A DNA stretch of 64,000 nt from ZC4RG30 sp963777735 (GCA_963777735.1 CAVZRQ010000008.1:1426001-1490000), one strand, 5' to 3'. Shown: positions 44,814-54,060, counted from the first letter of the stretch. Notes: generated from the letters alone by a model not told the origin. Numbers and translations are program-made.

Positions 44814-45812
44814 CTACACCACTTCCCAGGCGCTGCTGTGTTCGGACCGCCACAGTGCGTCGATCACCGCCATCTGCGAGATGGCGTCGTCCACTCCCCA
44901 GAACGGAGCCTGTTCGCCGCGCACGTTGCGGGAGAAGTCTTCGGCCATGCGCTGGTATTGATCGGCCTCCGGCAGAGTCTCCACGGTGAGGCCACTGCCG
45001 TCGAGCTTGCCGGTGGCATCGATGCGAATCTGGCTGATGGCGCCCTGCGGCGCGTTGAAGGGAATCAGCACCTCGATGGATCCACGCGTGCCCAGGACCG
45101 TAATACGCTGGTGCGAGCAGCACTGCGTCGAAACGGTGAACGAGAGCTGGCGGCCCGCGCCGAAGTCGAGCAGACCGCTGGCGGTGCGGTCGACCTGGAG
45201 TTGCGGGTCGCGGTCGACCAGGGACACTGCACGCAACGGCTCAGCCTCGAAGACATACCGCGCCGCGACGATGGCGTAGCAGCCGATGTCATATAGCGCG
45301 CCACCGCCAATGCCGCGCTGGTTGCGGATATCAGCAGGGTTGTCATTGAAGTACGAAAACACCGCCTGCACTGCGCGGGGAGTGCCGATGCGACCGCTGC
45401 GCAACAACTCACGCACGCGCTGCCACTGCGGATGGTGGCGCACCATGAAGGCTTCGGCGATGCGCACCTGGCCGGCGACGTCCTGCAGCGCGCGCGCTTC
45501 GTCGGCACTCAACGCGATGGGCTTCTCGCACAGCACATGCTTGCCGGCCCGCGCCGCGGCAATCGTCAGCGGCACGTGCAGATGGTTGGGCAGCGGGTTG
45601 TAAATGGCTTCGATCTGCGGATCCGCGATGAGTGCCTCGTAGCTGCCGTAGGGCTGCGGTATGCCCAGGCGCCGTGCCACTTCTTCTGCAGTTGCCAAAT
45701 TGCGCGAGGCGATGCCCCGCAGGTCGATCCACGGACTGCGCTGCATGGCGGGCAACACCTTGTCCACGCCGATTCGTGCCGTGCTCAGCACCCCCCAGAC
45801 CACAGGTTTCAT
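44814..45812 (-). CDS. Gfo/Idh/MocA family NAD(P)-dependent oxidoreductase
   Basis: A 332-residue cytoplasmic enzyme. The N-terminal Rossmann fold begins VWGVLSTARIGVDKVLPAM, and the family catalytic Lys is in C95-E96-K97-P98 (HVLCEKPIALS). The C-terminal alpha/beta dimer domain follows (GGGALYDIGCYAI). The short GLSTARIG-like entry is typical of the dihydrodiol/xylose dehydrogenase branch. It probably oxidises or reduces a sugar or inositol-like compound. It is divergent from the aminotransferase gene across a 246-base spacer. Confidence 0.9.
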   Translation of the reverse strand: MKPVVWGVLSTARIGVDKVLPAMQRSPWIDLRGIASRNLATAEEVARRLGIPQPYGSYEALIADPQIEAIYNPLPNHLHVPLTIAAARAGKHVLCEKPIALSADEARALQDVAGQVRIAEAFMVRHHPQWQRVRELLRSGRIGTPRAVQAVFSYFNDNPADIRNQRGIGGGALYDIGCYAIVAARYVFEAEPLRAVSLVDRDPQLQVDRTASGLLDFGAGRQLSFTVSTQCCSHQRITVLGTRGSIEVLIPFNAPQGAISQIRIDATGKLDGSGLTVETLPEADQYQRMAEDFSRNVRGEQAPFWGVDDAISQMAVIDALWRSEHSSAWEVV

Positions 45813-46058
45813 TGCCTACCTCGCCGCGTGAGCTGCACGCGTTTCTTCATTGTGCCGTCGCCCTGGCGGCACGTTCGGGGGATGTTATTGCCTTCCGCCA
45901 TACTTCGGCACCCCTCCTGGGCGGAGTCTGCGACAGTGAAGGTGAATGGTGCTGCTTGCTGCTTGCTGCTTGACGGACGCGACACCGGAAGGCACGCTCC
46001 CCGACCTTTCCATGCCACGAAAGCCGTGGCGGATTCTCCTGGTTTTCGAGGGGGCAAC

Positions 46059-47249
46059 GTGCAGCTGGCAAAGCGTTTGGAGAAGTTGGGTACGGAGACG
46101 GCATTTGCCGTGTCCGGGGCTGCAGCGGCCTGGGCGGCAAAGGGCAATCGGGTGTTTCCCTTCCACCTGGGCGACATCAATCTACCCACACCAGCCAACA
46201 TCGTTGCAGCCATGAACAGAGCGATAGCCGAAGGCAAGACGGGCTATTGCGCAGCAGCAGGCATCGCGCCGCTGCGCGAGGCTCTGGCCGCCAATATCGG
46301 CGGCGACAGAAGCTTGCGCCTTGGTCCCGACAACATCGTCGTGCAGCCGGGTGGCAAGCCCGTCATCACGAAGTTCATCCAGGCACTGATGAATCCGGGC
46401 GATGGGGTGCTGTACCCGAATCCGGGATACCCGATCTACGAGAGCCAGATCAATTACTTTGGTGGCAATGCCCTGCCCTATCGCTACCACGAGACATCCA
46501 CGGGCTTCGGCATCGATCTGGATCAATTGCGCGAGCTGGCACCGCAGGCCCGGCTGCTGATCTACAACAATCTGCAGAACCCTCTGGGCTGCGAGAGCTC
46601 CGCTGCCGAGATGGCCGAGATCGCCCGCATCGCGGTGGAGAACAATCTCCAGGTGCTGTCGGATGAGGCGTACTTCGAGATGCGCTATGCCGGAACGTCG
46701 TCTTCCATTGCATCGCTGCCCGGCATGGCAGAGCGCACCGTCATCCTCTACACCTTCTCGAAGAAGTTCGCGATGACTGGCTGGCGCCTGGGTTGCGCCG
46801 CAGGCCCCGAGCCAGTGATTGCACAGATCGCCAAGCTCAACACCAACGACGAAAGCTGCACCACGCATTTCGTGCAGGCGGCCGGTGTCGAGGCGCTGCA
46901 AAACCCCGAAGGCGCCGCGCCCATTCTGGTGGAGTTGCAGAAGCGTCGGGATGCGGCCATCGCCGCCTTGCAGGAAGTTCCCGGGCTCAATGTGGCGCGG
47001 CCTGATGCAACCTTCTACCTGTTCCCCAATGTGACCGGGCTGCTTGAACGCAAAGGATTCCAGGATGTGGCGGAGCTGGCACAGTCGGCACTGCACCAGA
47101 CCGGCGTTTCGTTCTGCACCCGTCATCATTTCGGCACGCGCCAGCGTGAAGAAACCCAGCACTTTATCCGGCTCGCGTACTCGGGCATCTCCTGCGAAAT
47201 GATCACGGAGGGGATCGGTCGCCTTGCGGAGTGGGCGCGGAAGGGCTGA
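46059..47249 (+). CDS. Class I/II aminotransferase (PLP-dependent)
   Basis: From the GTG at 46059, with GAGGGG five bases before it, this is 396 residues; in-frame codons further upstream lie in non-coding-looking sequence. Fold-type I aminotransferase motifs: FHLGDINLPTPANI, GKTGYCAAAGIAPLREALA, YPNPGYPIYESQINYFGG, NNLQNPLG, LSDEAYFEM and the PLP lysine in TFSKKFAMTGWRLG. The final arginine region HFIRLAYSGIS binds the substrate carboxylate. The substrate may be an aromatic or alanine-type amino acid. It is not obviously part of the sugar cluster. Confidence 0.9.
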   Translation: MQLAKRLEKLGTETAFAVSGAAAAWAAKGNRVFPFHLGDINLPTPANIVAAMNRAIAEGKTGYCAAAGIAPLREALAANIGGDRSLRLGPDNIVVQPGGKPVITKFIQALMNPGDGVLYPNPGYPIYESQINYFGGNALPYRYHETSTGFGIDLDQLRELAPQARLLIYNNLQNPLGCESSAAEMAEIARIAVENNLQVLSDEAYFEMRYAGTSSSIASLPGMAERTVILYTFSKKFAMTGWRLGCAAGPEPVIAQIAKLNTNDESCTTHFVQAAGVEALQNPEGAAPILVELQKRRDAAIAALQEVPGLNVARPDATFYLFPNVTGLLERKGFQDVAELAQSALHQTGVSFCTRHHFGTRQREETQHFIRLAYSGISCEMITEGIGRLAEWARKG

Positions 47250-47336
47250 GCCCGCGTGGCACGGACCGCAGCCCCTGCACATGGAGCAGACGCTCCATCT
47301 TGCGCCGACGCGTGACGCCGAAATACACCGTTCGTC

Positions 47337-47365
47337 ATCGGGCGGCGAACGTATCGCCGCCCGAT
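47337..47365. repeat. Perfect 12-base inverted repeat
   Basis: ATCGGGCGGCGA and TCGCCGCCCGAT flank the 5-base loop ACGTA. It lies between convergent genes and next to the TonB-receptor terminator. It may slow or stop plus-strand transcription from the aminotransferase, although no T run follows on that strand. Confidence 0.75.
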
Positions 47366-47366
47366 C

Positions 47367-47420
47367 AAAAAAGGTAGTGAGAACCCGGTTGCTCAGGGGG
47401 TTTGAGGCCGGGTTCTCACT
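47367..47420 (-). terminator. Rho-independent terminator of the second TonB receptor
   Basis: On the minus strand, AGTGAGAACCCGG pairs with CCGGGTTCTCACT (13 bases) across a loop of about 19 bases, followed by ACC and six T. It sits directly after the receptor stop at 47424. Confidence 0.9.
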
Positions 47421-47423
47421 CCT

Positions 47424-50400
47424 TCAGAACGAGATTCGGACGCCCGCCGTGAAGTACCGACCCATGTCGTCATGGAAGCCCAAGGTGGGGTACACGAGGT
47501 TCGGCAGACCGTTGTTAGGTGCGAAAAGCGGAGCCCGTTCGTTGAACACATTGTTCACCGTCAGGAAGACATCCGTCTTGCCACCGCTCTCCAGGTTGAT
47601 CTGCTTGCTGATCGTCGCGTCCAGCACCCTGTAGCTCTCCAGCTTCGGCTTCACGAAGTTCTGGGCAGTCGGGGTTACTGCCGCGGTGCGCAGATCAACC
47701 TTACCCAGCCACTGGTGCTGCAGCGCCACAGTCCAGTCTTCGTTCGTGTAAGTCAGGAACGTGGACTGACGCATCTTCGGGGTTACGGCCCGAGTCGGAG
47801 TAGACGATGCTGTCAGCTGGGTGATGGTCTTGACCGGCGGCTGATAGCTCGCCATGTGACGGAACGAAACGCGACCGGACGCTGACGACACGAGCGACGC
47901 CAGGTCAAATCCATAGTTCAGCTGGAAGTCGTAACCATGTGTCCAGGTCCGGGAAGCATTCACGCCTGCGCTCAGGATACGCGACGGGAAGTTGCCGGGC
48001 AGCCTGTAGCCCGCGTTGGTTGGATCCGTGATCGGACGAATCGCCAGCTGGCAGAACGGCGAGTCAAAGGCCGGAGCGCTCGCCATGCACAGATCCTGCA
48101 CGGCACCACCGTAGGTAAGTGTGGTGATCGCATCGGTCATCCGAATCCTGAAGTAATCCACCGAGAAATTCAGGCTCGGCAGGAACGTCGGCGTCAACAC
48201 CACGCCTGCAGTCAACGTGCGGGCCTTTTCAGGCGTCAACAGCGGATTGCCCTGGCTCGACTGGATGGTGTTATTCGAAACGCCAGTCAAGAGGTCATTG
48301 AACGTAGTGTTGCCAGCGCTGGCCGGCGCGAACAGGTCATTGAGGTTCGGCGCACGGATGTCGCGCGAATAAGTCGCGCGGATCCGGACGTTGTCGTCAA
48401 GCTGCCAGTTGAGACCAGCCTTCCAGGTTTCGACCGCGCTGAACGAAGAATACTTCGTGTAGCGGCCGGCCAGATTGGTCGACAAGTCCTGGGCGAAGGG
48501 CAGATCAACAAGCAGCGGCACGTTGACTTCGAGCGCAGCCTCAGCCACATCGTTCTTGGCGCTGACCGGTGCATTGGTGTTCTGGACCCAGCGGTTGGGA
48601 AGACCATTGGCCAGACACATCCGTAGACCCGTGCAGTTCACTGTTTCAGTGGGCGATGCGTTGCTGATCATGTCGTAGGTCGACCAGCGGGCATCGAAGG
48701 ACAGATTGGCCCGGATCTCGCCGGCAGGCAGGCCAATGCCGAACAAGCCGCCACCAATCGAACCGCCGACATTGTGCATGTGCTGCTCAAGCGCCCAGAA
48801 AGTCTCGCTATGCAGGTAGTTGAACGCAGACTGGGAAGGTCCGCCCGGATTCGTGATGTTGAGGGGCACGCAACCCGGATACAGGTCCCTGTACGCCGCC
48901 TGCGTGGTCACCCAGCACACAATCGAGCCGGCGACATTGACGCCATTGACGGTGGTGCCAGGAGGCGCAATCACGGCATCCAGAGCCGCCAGATACTTGG
49001 CGTTATCCGTATTGTTGGGATTGCTGACCTTGTTGATCGTCTCGCCGTAGCTGTAGAAAGCATCCCAGGTGAATTCACCCATGGTGCCCGTGAGACCGGC
49101 CTCGATGCTGCGCGAACGGTCACGTGCGTCAGTCTGGTAGATAAGCCCCCTGGGGCCGGCTGGCTGACCGTCGATGTTCTGCCAGGTGTATGAGGGCGCG
49201 GAGAAATAGGGCGTGGTGGGCACCGCAGTCGGCGGCCGCGTGCCGTTCGCAGCGACGGGCGGCGAAGCTGGCAGGCAGCGCCAGCCAGCCGCACCGGGAG
49301 TGCCGCAGGTGATACCTGCGCCCAGCTGCGTCTGTGTGGCCGGAGCCAGGAATGGGTTGTCGGCGAACAGCGTATTGGGGCGACTCCCTGACGCACTCAC
49401 TGTCGCGTTCACCCAATTGGAAAGGTTGCTGGCCTGCGCATACGAAGCCTGTACATAGGCGTTCACATCGTCATTGAGGTCGTAGCTGAATCGGCCGAAC
49501 CAGTCCTTCATCGAGATGCCTGAACGGAAGGTGCCGTCCTTGATGTACGACCCGTCGCCGCCGGATTCGATGTTCGCCTGGCCGGTTGGCGTGCCGCGAA
49601 CCAGCGGGGTCAACACGCCGGGCGCGTTGAACGTGTAGCCGTTTACAGTGCAGGCGGTGCCGCAATTGACGTTTCCGTACCTCGGCTCATTGATGCGGCG
49701 GCCATACGGCGTTTCCGTCCACGGGTTCGTTGCCGAGCCATTGCCGGTGAGCAACCAGGCCTGGCCGTTCTCGCCGTAGGGGCGATCGGCGATCGGGATC
49801 CGCGACTGTTCGCGATAGCGGGCAGAAGTCTCGAAGTGTCCGCGACCATCAAACAGCGATGTGCCCCAGGCGATTCCGAATTCGCCCTGCTCGCCATCCC
49901 CGTACTTGGAGATACCGGCGTTGGCCTCCAGCTTCAGCCCGGTGAAATCCTTGTCCAGAATGTAGTTGATCACACCGGCCACGGCATCGGAGCCGTACAC
50001 GGCCGATGCGCCGCCCGTGACGATGTCGACACGCTCGATCAGCATCTGTGGCAGCACGTCCACGTTGACCGTGCCGTTCTGGTTGGACGGGGCCACGCGA
50101 TGGCCATCCAGCATCACCAGGGTGCGAGATGCACCGAAAGCGCGCAGTGCAAGCACGTTGTTGCCGTTGTTGGTGGCACCGTTGCCCTGCGAGCGGGGGG
50201 TGGCGCCGCCGCTGGCGCCGGCCAGGATTTGAGGGAGCTTGTTCAGCGCGTCAGCGATGTCGCTGGGGGTGGTGAGCGCTGCTTCCTCGGTACTCAGGGT
50301 AGCGATCGGGGTAGGCGACCGGACATTCGCCGTGATGACGCGCGAACCGGTGACCTTTATTTCCTCGAGTTCCTGGTCATCAGCTTCTTGCGGCGCACCC

Positions 50401-50483
50401 TGGGCCCAGGCCCCTCCCGCACAAGAGACAGCTGCACCTACAAGCGCCGCGACCGACGCGCGAACAAGGCGATTCGAAGACAT
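47424..50483 (-). CDS. TonB-dependent outer-membrane receptor
   Basis: The 1,019-residue protein has a signal ending GGAWAQGA, a TonB-box region (EEIKVTGSRVITANV) and a plug with SDIADALNKLPQILAG, LALRAFGASRTLVMLDGHR and VDIVTGGASAVYGSDAVAG. The barrel ends with the strand YFTAGVRISF, carrying the C-terminal Phe used by the insertion machinery. It imports an unknown large ligand, possibly a plant-derived oligosaccharide or aryl compound given the neighbours. Its promoter overlaps FadR-type operator-like repeats, so control by the regulator at 51271 is plausible. Confidence 0.93.
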   Translation of the reverse strand: MSSNRLVRASVAALVGAAVSCAGGAWAQGAPQEADDQELEEIKVTGSRVITANVRSPTPIATLSTEEAALTTPSDIADALNKLPQILAGASGGATPRSQGNGATNNGNNVLALRAFGASRTLVMLDGHRVAPSNQNGTVNVDVLPQMLIERVDIVTGGASAVYGSDAVAGVINYILDKDFTGLKLEANAGISKYGDGEQGEFGIAWGTSLFDGRGHFETSARYREQSRIPIADRPYGENGQAWLLTGNGSATNPWTETPYGRRINEPRYGNVNCGTACTVNGYTFNAPGVLTPLVRGTPTGQANIESGGDGSYIKDGTFRSGISMKDWFGRFSYDLNDDVNAYVQASYAQASNLSNWVNATVSASGSRPNTLFADNPFLAPATQTQLGAGITCGTPGAAGWRCLPASPPVAANGTRPPTAVPTTPYFSAPSYTWQNIDGQPAGPRGLIYQTDARDRSRSIEAGLTGTMGEFTWDAFYSYGETINKVSNPNNTDNAKYLAALDAVIAPPGTTVNGVNVAGSIVCWVTTQAAYRDLYPGCVPLNITNPGGPSQSAFNYLHSETFWALEQHMHNVGGSIGGGLFGIGLPAGEIRANLSFDARWSTYDMISNASPTETVNCTGLRMCLANGLPNRWVQNTNAPVSAKNDVAEAALEVNVPLLVDLPFAQDLSTNLAGRYTKYSSFSAVETWKAGLNWQLDDNVRIRATYSRDIRAPNLNDLFAPASAGNTTFNDLLTGVSNNTIQSSQGNPLLTPEKARTLTAGVVLTPTFLPSLNFSVDYFRIRMTDAITTLTYGGAVQDLCMASAPAFDSPFCQLAIRPITDPTNAGYRLPGNFPSRILSAGVNASRTWTHGYDFQLNYGFDLASLVSSASGRVSFRHMASYQPPVKTITQLTASSTPTRAVTPKMRQSTFLTYTNEDWTVALQHQWLGKVDLRTAAVTPTAQNFVKPKLESYRVLDATISKQINLESGGKTDVFLTVNNVFNERAPLFAPNNGLPNLVYPTLGFHDDMGRYFTAGVRISF

Positions 50484-50506
50484 CCGGTTTCCCTCCGCCG
50501 ATTTAT

Positions 50507-50557
50507 TAGTCGTACTTTTGGCGGGGTTTAGTATGACTATTCAAACCCGCGTGTCAA
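50507..50557 (-). promoter_or_regulatory. Promoter with overlapping FadR-type operator for the TonB receptor
   Basis: On the minus strand TTGACA (50552-50557) and ATACTA (50529-50534) are 17 bases apart, a good sigma-70 promoter. An inverted pair TAGTCGTACT (50507-50516) and AGTATGACTA (50530-50539) surrounds the start region. TAGTATGACTA fits the FadR-family consensus T-N-G-T-N3-A-C-N-A exactly. The site also contains TTAGT-N5-TATTCAA, the motif seen at 35845. Confidence 0.6.
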
Positions 50558-50626
50558 CGGGGGCCCGGCAATGGGGACTCTTGCGCAGCGGAAGACGCCC
50601 GGGCTACCGGGACAGGAAACGACGAG

Positions 50627-51196
50627 ATGGGCGCGTGGGACCTAACCGGAAGCGGCGTATTTGCGCTTGGGGACCCGAGCGCGCACGGTCTTTTGGTCTC
50701 GCATTTCTGCTGCGATGCGGGTCTGGCCACCGTGCATCGGCTGATCGTGCGCCGCGGCACACAGGTACGCGACCTGCTGGGCAGTGGCCAGGACTTCACC
50801 GTCCTGCGGCGCGAGGACATGCTGGAACAGGCCACGCTCACCGGCATGCTCACGGCCGTTCTCCAGCCGCCCGATCTGCAAATCGCGTGGTTCAACTCGC
50901 CGGTGCAGCGCGTGCATTTCCGCGCCAGCTGGCCCAGACAGATGGCAGTACGCTGGCAATCGCGCGACTTCAAGCCGGAATTGCAGGAGTCCGCCGCGGG
51001 TGACAGCCAGAGCATTGCTTTTACATTGGAGAATCCAGCCCCATTGCTCCAGCCCACAGGCGCACCGATGCGCTATGCAGCGATCCTTCGATTGAAACCT
51101 GTCGCCGACCAGTACATGGACAAATGGCGGCTCGACCGCAGCGGCGTTCATCCGCCCGATAATCGAAAGGTAAAATCGGCGCTCGGGTTCCACTGA
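50627..51196 (+). CDS. Protein of unknown function
   Basis: A 189-residue protein with no signal peptide. It starts MGAWDLTGSGVFALGD and contains LVSHFCCDAGLATVHRLIVRR, then FNSPVQRVHFRASWPRQM; it looks mixed alpha/beta, and I do not recognise a domain. It lies between the divergent TonB receptor and the FadR-type regulator, 74 bases before the latter. Codon use looks like its neighbours. Confidence that it is a gene rests on length, context and absence of a better competing frame. Confidence 0.5.
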   Translation: MGAWDLTGSGVFALGDPSAHGLLVSHFCCDAGLATVHRLIVRRGTQVRDLLGSGQDFTVLRREDMLEQATLTGMLTAVLQPPDLQIAWFNSPVQRVHFRASWPRQMAVRWQSRDFKPELQESAAGDSQSIAFTLENPAPLLQPTGAPMRYAAILRLKPVADQYMDKWRLDRSGVHPPDNRKVKSALGFH

Positions 51197-51270
51197 CTGC
51201 CGGCAGCAGTAGCAGCTTATCGGAAATCGCGTATCGTTCGCGTCATGCTCAAGGTCCGAGTCAAGGTTCG

Positions 51271-52041
51271 ATGACGTCGCTACTGAACATGCGCCGTCTG
51301 CACACCGGCCGTGTGCGTTCCAGCCACGATCTCATCGCGCGCACCATCGGCAAGCAGATCCTCACCGGGGTTTGGTCGCCCGGGGCAAACCTTCCCGCCG
51401 AGGCCCTGTTGATGGAGCGCTTTGGCGTCTCCCGCACCGTGCTTCGCGAAGTGATGAAGACACTGTCTGCCAAGGGGCTGATCGTGCTCAAGACCCGGGT
51501 GGGCACCCGGGTGCTCAACTCTTCGAGCTGGAATTTCTTCGATGCCGAATTGCTGGCCTGGCGCGTGGAAATCGGCCTGGATGAAGAGTTCCGGCGTTCG
51601 CTGGCGGAAATCCGGCTGGCCGTCGAACCCTCTGCTGCGGGCCATGCTGCAACTCGGCGCTCGCAATTGCACGTCAAGCAATTGCGTGACTGCGTCAGGC
51701 GCATGGGAGAAAGCGCTGGAGACCGCGCCAAGTTCGCCGAAGCCGATCTCGAGTTTCATCAGCTCATCGGTGTGGCCTCTGGCAATCCCATGATGCGCTC
51801 GCTGGCGGCAGTCATTGAGGCCGCGCTGTTTGCCTCGTTCTCGCAGAACTCGCCGGTGGAAGACCCGGAAGACCTGGAAGAAACCGCCGGCAGCCATGGT
51901 GCCGTGGTGGATGCCATTGCTGCCGGCAATGCAGCGCGCGCAAGTGCGGCGATGGTGAATGTGATCAGCCTTGGCCAGGCACGCATTGCAGCAAAGTTGC
52001 GCGCCAAGGCCAGATCGCGCGGCAAGTCCCGCAAGCGCTGA
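51271..52041 (+). CDS. FadR-subfamily GntR transcriptional regulator
   Basis: The protein has 256 residues. The winged helix-turn-helix is IARTIGKQILTGVWSPGANLPAEALLMERFGVSRTVLREVMKTLSAKGLI, split across two helices, followed by a wing (VGTRVLN). The C-terminal FCD helical bundle has the ligand and metal residues in the order typical of FadR regulators (RLAVEPSAAGHAATRR, ADLEFHQLIGVASGNPMM, and a late SHGAVVDAIAAGN). FCD regulators often sense sugar acids such as galactonate or gluconate, which fits the adjacent dehydratases. The putative target sites are at 50.5 kb and 35.8 kb. Confidence 0.9.
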   Translation: MTSLLNMRRLHTGRVRSSHDLIARTIGKQILTGVWSPGANLPAEALLMERFGVSRTVLREVMKTLSAKGLIVLKTRVGTRVLNSSSWNFFDAELLAWRVEIGLDEEFRRSLAEIRLAVEPSAAGHAATRRSQLHVKQLRDCVRRMGESAGDRAKFAEADLEFHQLIGVASGNPMMRSLAAVIEAALFASFSQNSPVEDPEDLEETAGSHGAVVDAIAAGNAARASAAMVNVISLGQARIAAKLRAKARSRGKSRKR

Positions 52042-52250
52042 CAAGTCGCTTGCCGAGAGCCCCTGCTCTCATCCCATAACCTTCCGAGCTACACACCAGC
52101 CTTCTGCTGCTGCCGAGATCAGGCAGATCGTGTTCGACAATCACGCCATCGTCGGAGACTTTGTCAGCGTGTTCACGGCCCTGGAAGATGCGCCGGATTT
52201 CGTGGTGGCGCCGCTGAAGAAAGGGCAATCGATTCGCGTGCCGGTGTTCG
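52042..52250. other. Spacer with a short coding-like remnant
   Basis: Positions 52115-52261 on the plus strand encode 49 residues with protein-like composition (EIRQIVFDNHAIVGDF, then APDFVVAPLKKGQSIRVP), overlapping the end of the convergent gene. There is no ribosome-binding site and no recognisable full domain. It is probably another gene remnant, of unidentified origin. Confidence 0.35.
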
Positions 52251-53501
52251 TCACCACTGCGTGTAGGAACCGTCGGGACGACGATTGAGCAGCATCCCTG
52301 CGCGATAAACGTTGTATTCGCCGATCTTGGTCAACCTGGTGACATCGACTTCCACACCGAGGCCGGGACGGTCATTGGGCCACATCTTGCCATCCTTGAA
52401 ATCGTACACTTTCGGCAGGTAGGGCCAGGCGCGGCTGCCATCGCCCAGAATCTCCATCAGTGCGGGGATGGAACAGGCAGTCAGGCAGTGCACCAGTGCG
52501 GCCTCCGCGATGGGACTGGAAAAGTGCGGAATCATGCCGATGTAATGAGTCTCGGCCATCGCGATGATCTTCATGTACTCCGTGATGCCGCCCACGTTCA
52601 GCAACGATGTGCGGACATAGTCGATCAGCTGGCGTTCGATCAGGCGGTTGAGATCCCATTTGTAACCGAGCTGCTCCCCCATCGCGATGGGCACGCGGGT
52701 GCGCTGGCGTATCGTCTCGTAGGCATCGATGTTTTCGCTGCGGATCAAATCCTCGATGAAATAAGGATGCAGATCCGCGGCCTCGATCATCGAGCAAAGC
52801 TTGATGGCGTCGGGCGGGTCGAACTCGGTGTGAAAATCGAGCGCCCAGCCACCATCACCGGCGCCCTTCTGCATCAGCAGGCAGTCGTTGTACATCCGGC
52901 GCACCAGGGCAAAGCGATCCACCACGCGGCCGCCGCCGACGTCCGTGGCGTGGCGATACACGCGGAAACCCGCATCCCGGCAGGCCTTCGCCGCGTCCTC
53001 GATCGTCCCGCCGCGCGGACGCGGAAACGCCGTGGAGTAGCATTCGATATGATCGCGTGACTTGCCGCCAAGCAGCTGCCACACGGGCACACCCAACGCC
53101 TTGCCCTTCAGATCCCAGAGCGCTACGTCGAGTCCGCCCAGCGAATGCAGCTTCTCGCGCCCTGCGGTGTAGTGCATGCCGCGCATCATGCGCTGCCAGT
53201 GCAAATCGATGCTGAATGGGTCCAGCCCGATCAACATGGCCGCACACTCTTCCATCGTGCGGGGCTCGCCGCCCTCGCCAATACCGCGCAGCCCGGACTC
53301 GGTCTCTATGATCACCACATTGGTGGACTGATTGACCATTGGCTGGCCACCGCGCCCCTGCGTGTCACCCGTATTGCTGTAGTAGTGAACAGCCTTGATC
53401 TTGTCCTGCGGCAGTCCCATCGCGCCCGCACGCGTTACACAGAGCGCCGCACCAGCGGCACCCAGTCCTTTTAGTACTTCGCGACGTCCCCACGCAGGCA
53501 T
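52251..53501 (-). CDS. Tat-exported enolase-superfamily enzyme with altered catalytic residue
   Basis: The protein is 416 residues with a Tat-type signal (GRREVLKGLGAAGAALC). Metal ligands are Asp222 (with His224, ALDFHTEFDP), Glu250 (FIEDLIRSEN) and Glu276 (PIAMGEQLG); His326 sits in MIPHFSSP. At the position of the usual KxK/KxD lysine the sequence reads FRVYRHATD (about residues 179-187), with no Lys. This resembles the mannonate-dehydratase-like branch, where Arg/Tyr replaces the lysine, so activity need not be lost. It is probably a sugar-acid dehydratase acting outside the cytoplasm, next to the FadR-type regulator. Confidence 0.83.
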   Translation of the reverse strand: MPAWGRREVLKGLGAAGAALCVTRAGAMGLPQDKIKAVHYYSNTGDTQGRGGQPMVNQSTNVVIIETESGLRGIGEGGEPRTMEECAAMLIGLDPFSIDLHWQRMMRGMHYTAGREKLHSLGGLDVALWDLKGKALGVPVWQLLGGKSRDHIECYSTAFPRPRGGTIEDAAKACRDAGFRVYRHATDVGGGRVVDRFALVRRMYNDCLLMQKGAGDGGWALDFHTEFDPPDAIKLCSMIEAADLHPYFIEDLIRSENIDAYETIRQRTRVPIAMGEQLGYKWDLNRLIERQLIDYVRTSLLNVGGITEYMKIIAMAETHYIGMIPHFSSPIAEAALVHCLTACSIPALMEILGDGSRAWPYLPKVYDFKDGKMWPNDRPGLGVEVDVTRLTKIGEYNVYRAGMLLNRRPDGSYTQW

Positions 53502-53525
53502 CAGGCTCTCCTTCTTTTTTTCCGG

Positions 53526-54060
53526 TCAGTCCTGCCGCCCCTTCGGGAGTTCGGCTGCCATGTTAGCGCCAATCCCTGCCGCAGGCACCTTGTGAAGGTA
53601 GGACCAGATATTCGAGACATCATCGCAGAACGCTGTGGTGCTTCGATTCGCGATCCCGACCAGATCGATTGACGCCAAGGAACAGGGGTCGGCCGGCTCA
53701 TTCGCTCGGCGAACTTGATCAACTGCGGATCTCCTGATGCAGCCAGTTCGTCGAGGAACTTCCGGAAGGAAGATTCATTGCGGTATCTGCCGAGGCGCAG
53801 CAAGACCGATTGCGCGTTGATGAATCCCATGGACTCATGCCGGGATTGCAGCATTTGGTCGCGCGCGATCTGGATCTGAACATCCAGCACGCCGGGATGC
53901 TGCGCGGGATTCGCGAGGTCGAGGGCGCGCGCTGCCGCGTCCGTGACCCTGGCATCGGACCTCGCCGCTCGAACATGCCCAATGTCGGTGGCATCAACCC
54001 ACCTGCGGCCCGACGGCTCACCTACCCACTGGTAGTTGACTCTCCGCCTTGATGATCCCG
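53526..54060 (-). pseudogene. Decayed coding remnant, family not recognised
   Basis: The minus strand reads as protein-like sequence from about 54052 (VNYQWVGEPSGRRWVDATDIGH) through VLDVQIQIARDQMLQSRHES, MGFINAQSVLLRLGRYRN and DELAASGDPQLIKFAERMSR. It then continues in a second frame (DLVGIANRSTTAFCDDV, then NIWSYLHKVPAAGIGANM) to a TGA at 53526. The frame changes near 53700. No start or signal is apparent, so it is the C-terminal part of a lost gene. The remaining 150 bases to the D,D-peptidase gene hold its promoter region (TAGAAT near 54175). Confidence 0.55.

Noticed and set aside
45951..45974. Short tandem repeat GCTTGCT-like, about three units
   Set aside because: Too short to be a functional repeat array; no CRISPR-like spacing.
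47337..47365. Hairpin as a possible riboswitch or attachment site
   Set aside because: It lies between convergent genes after a stop codon; a transcription-end structure is the simpler reading.
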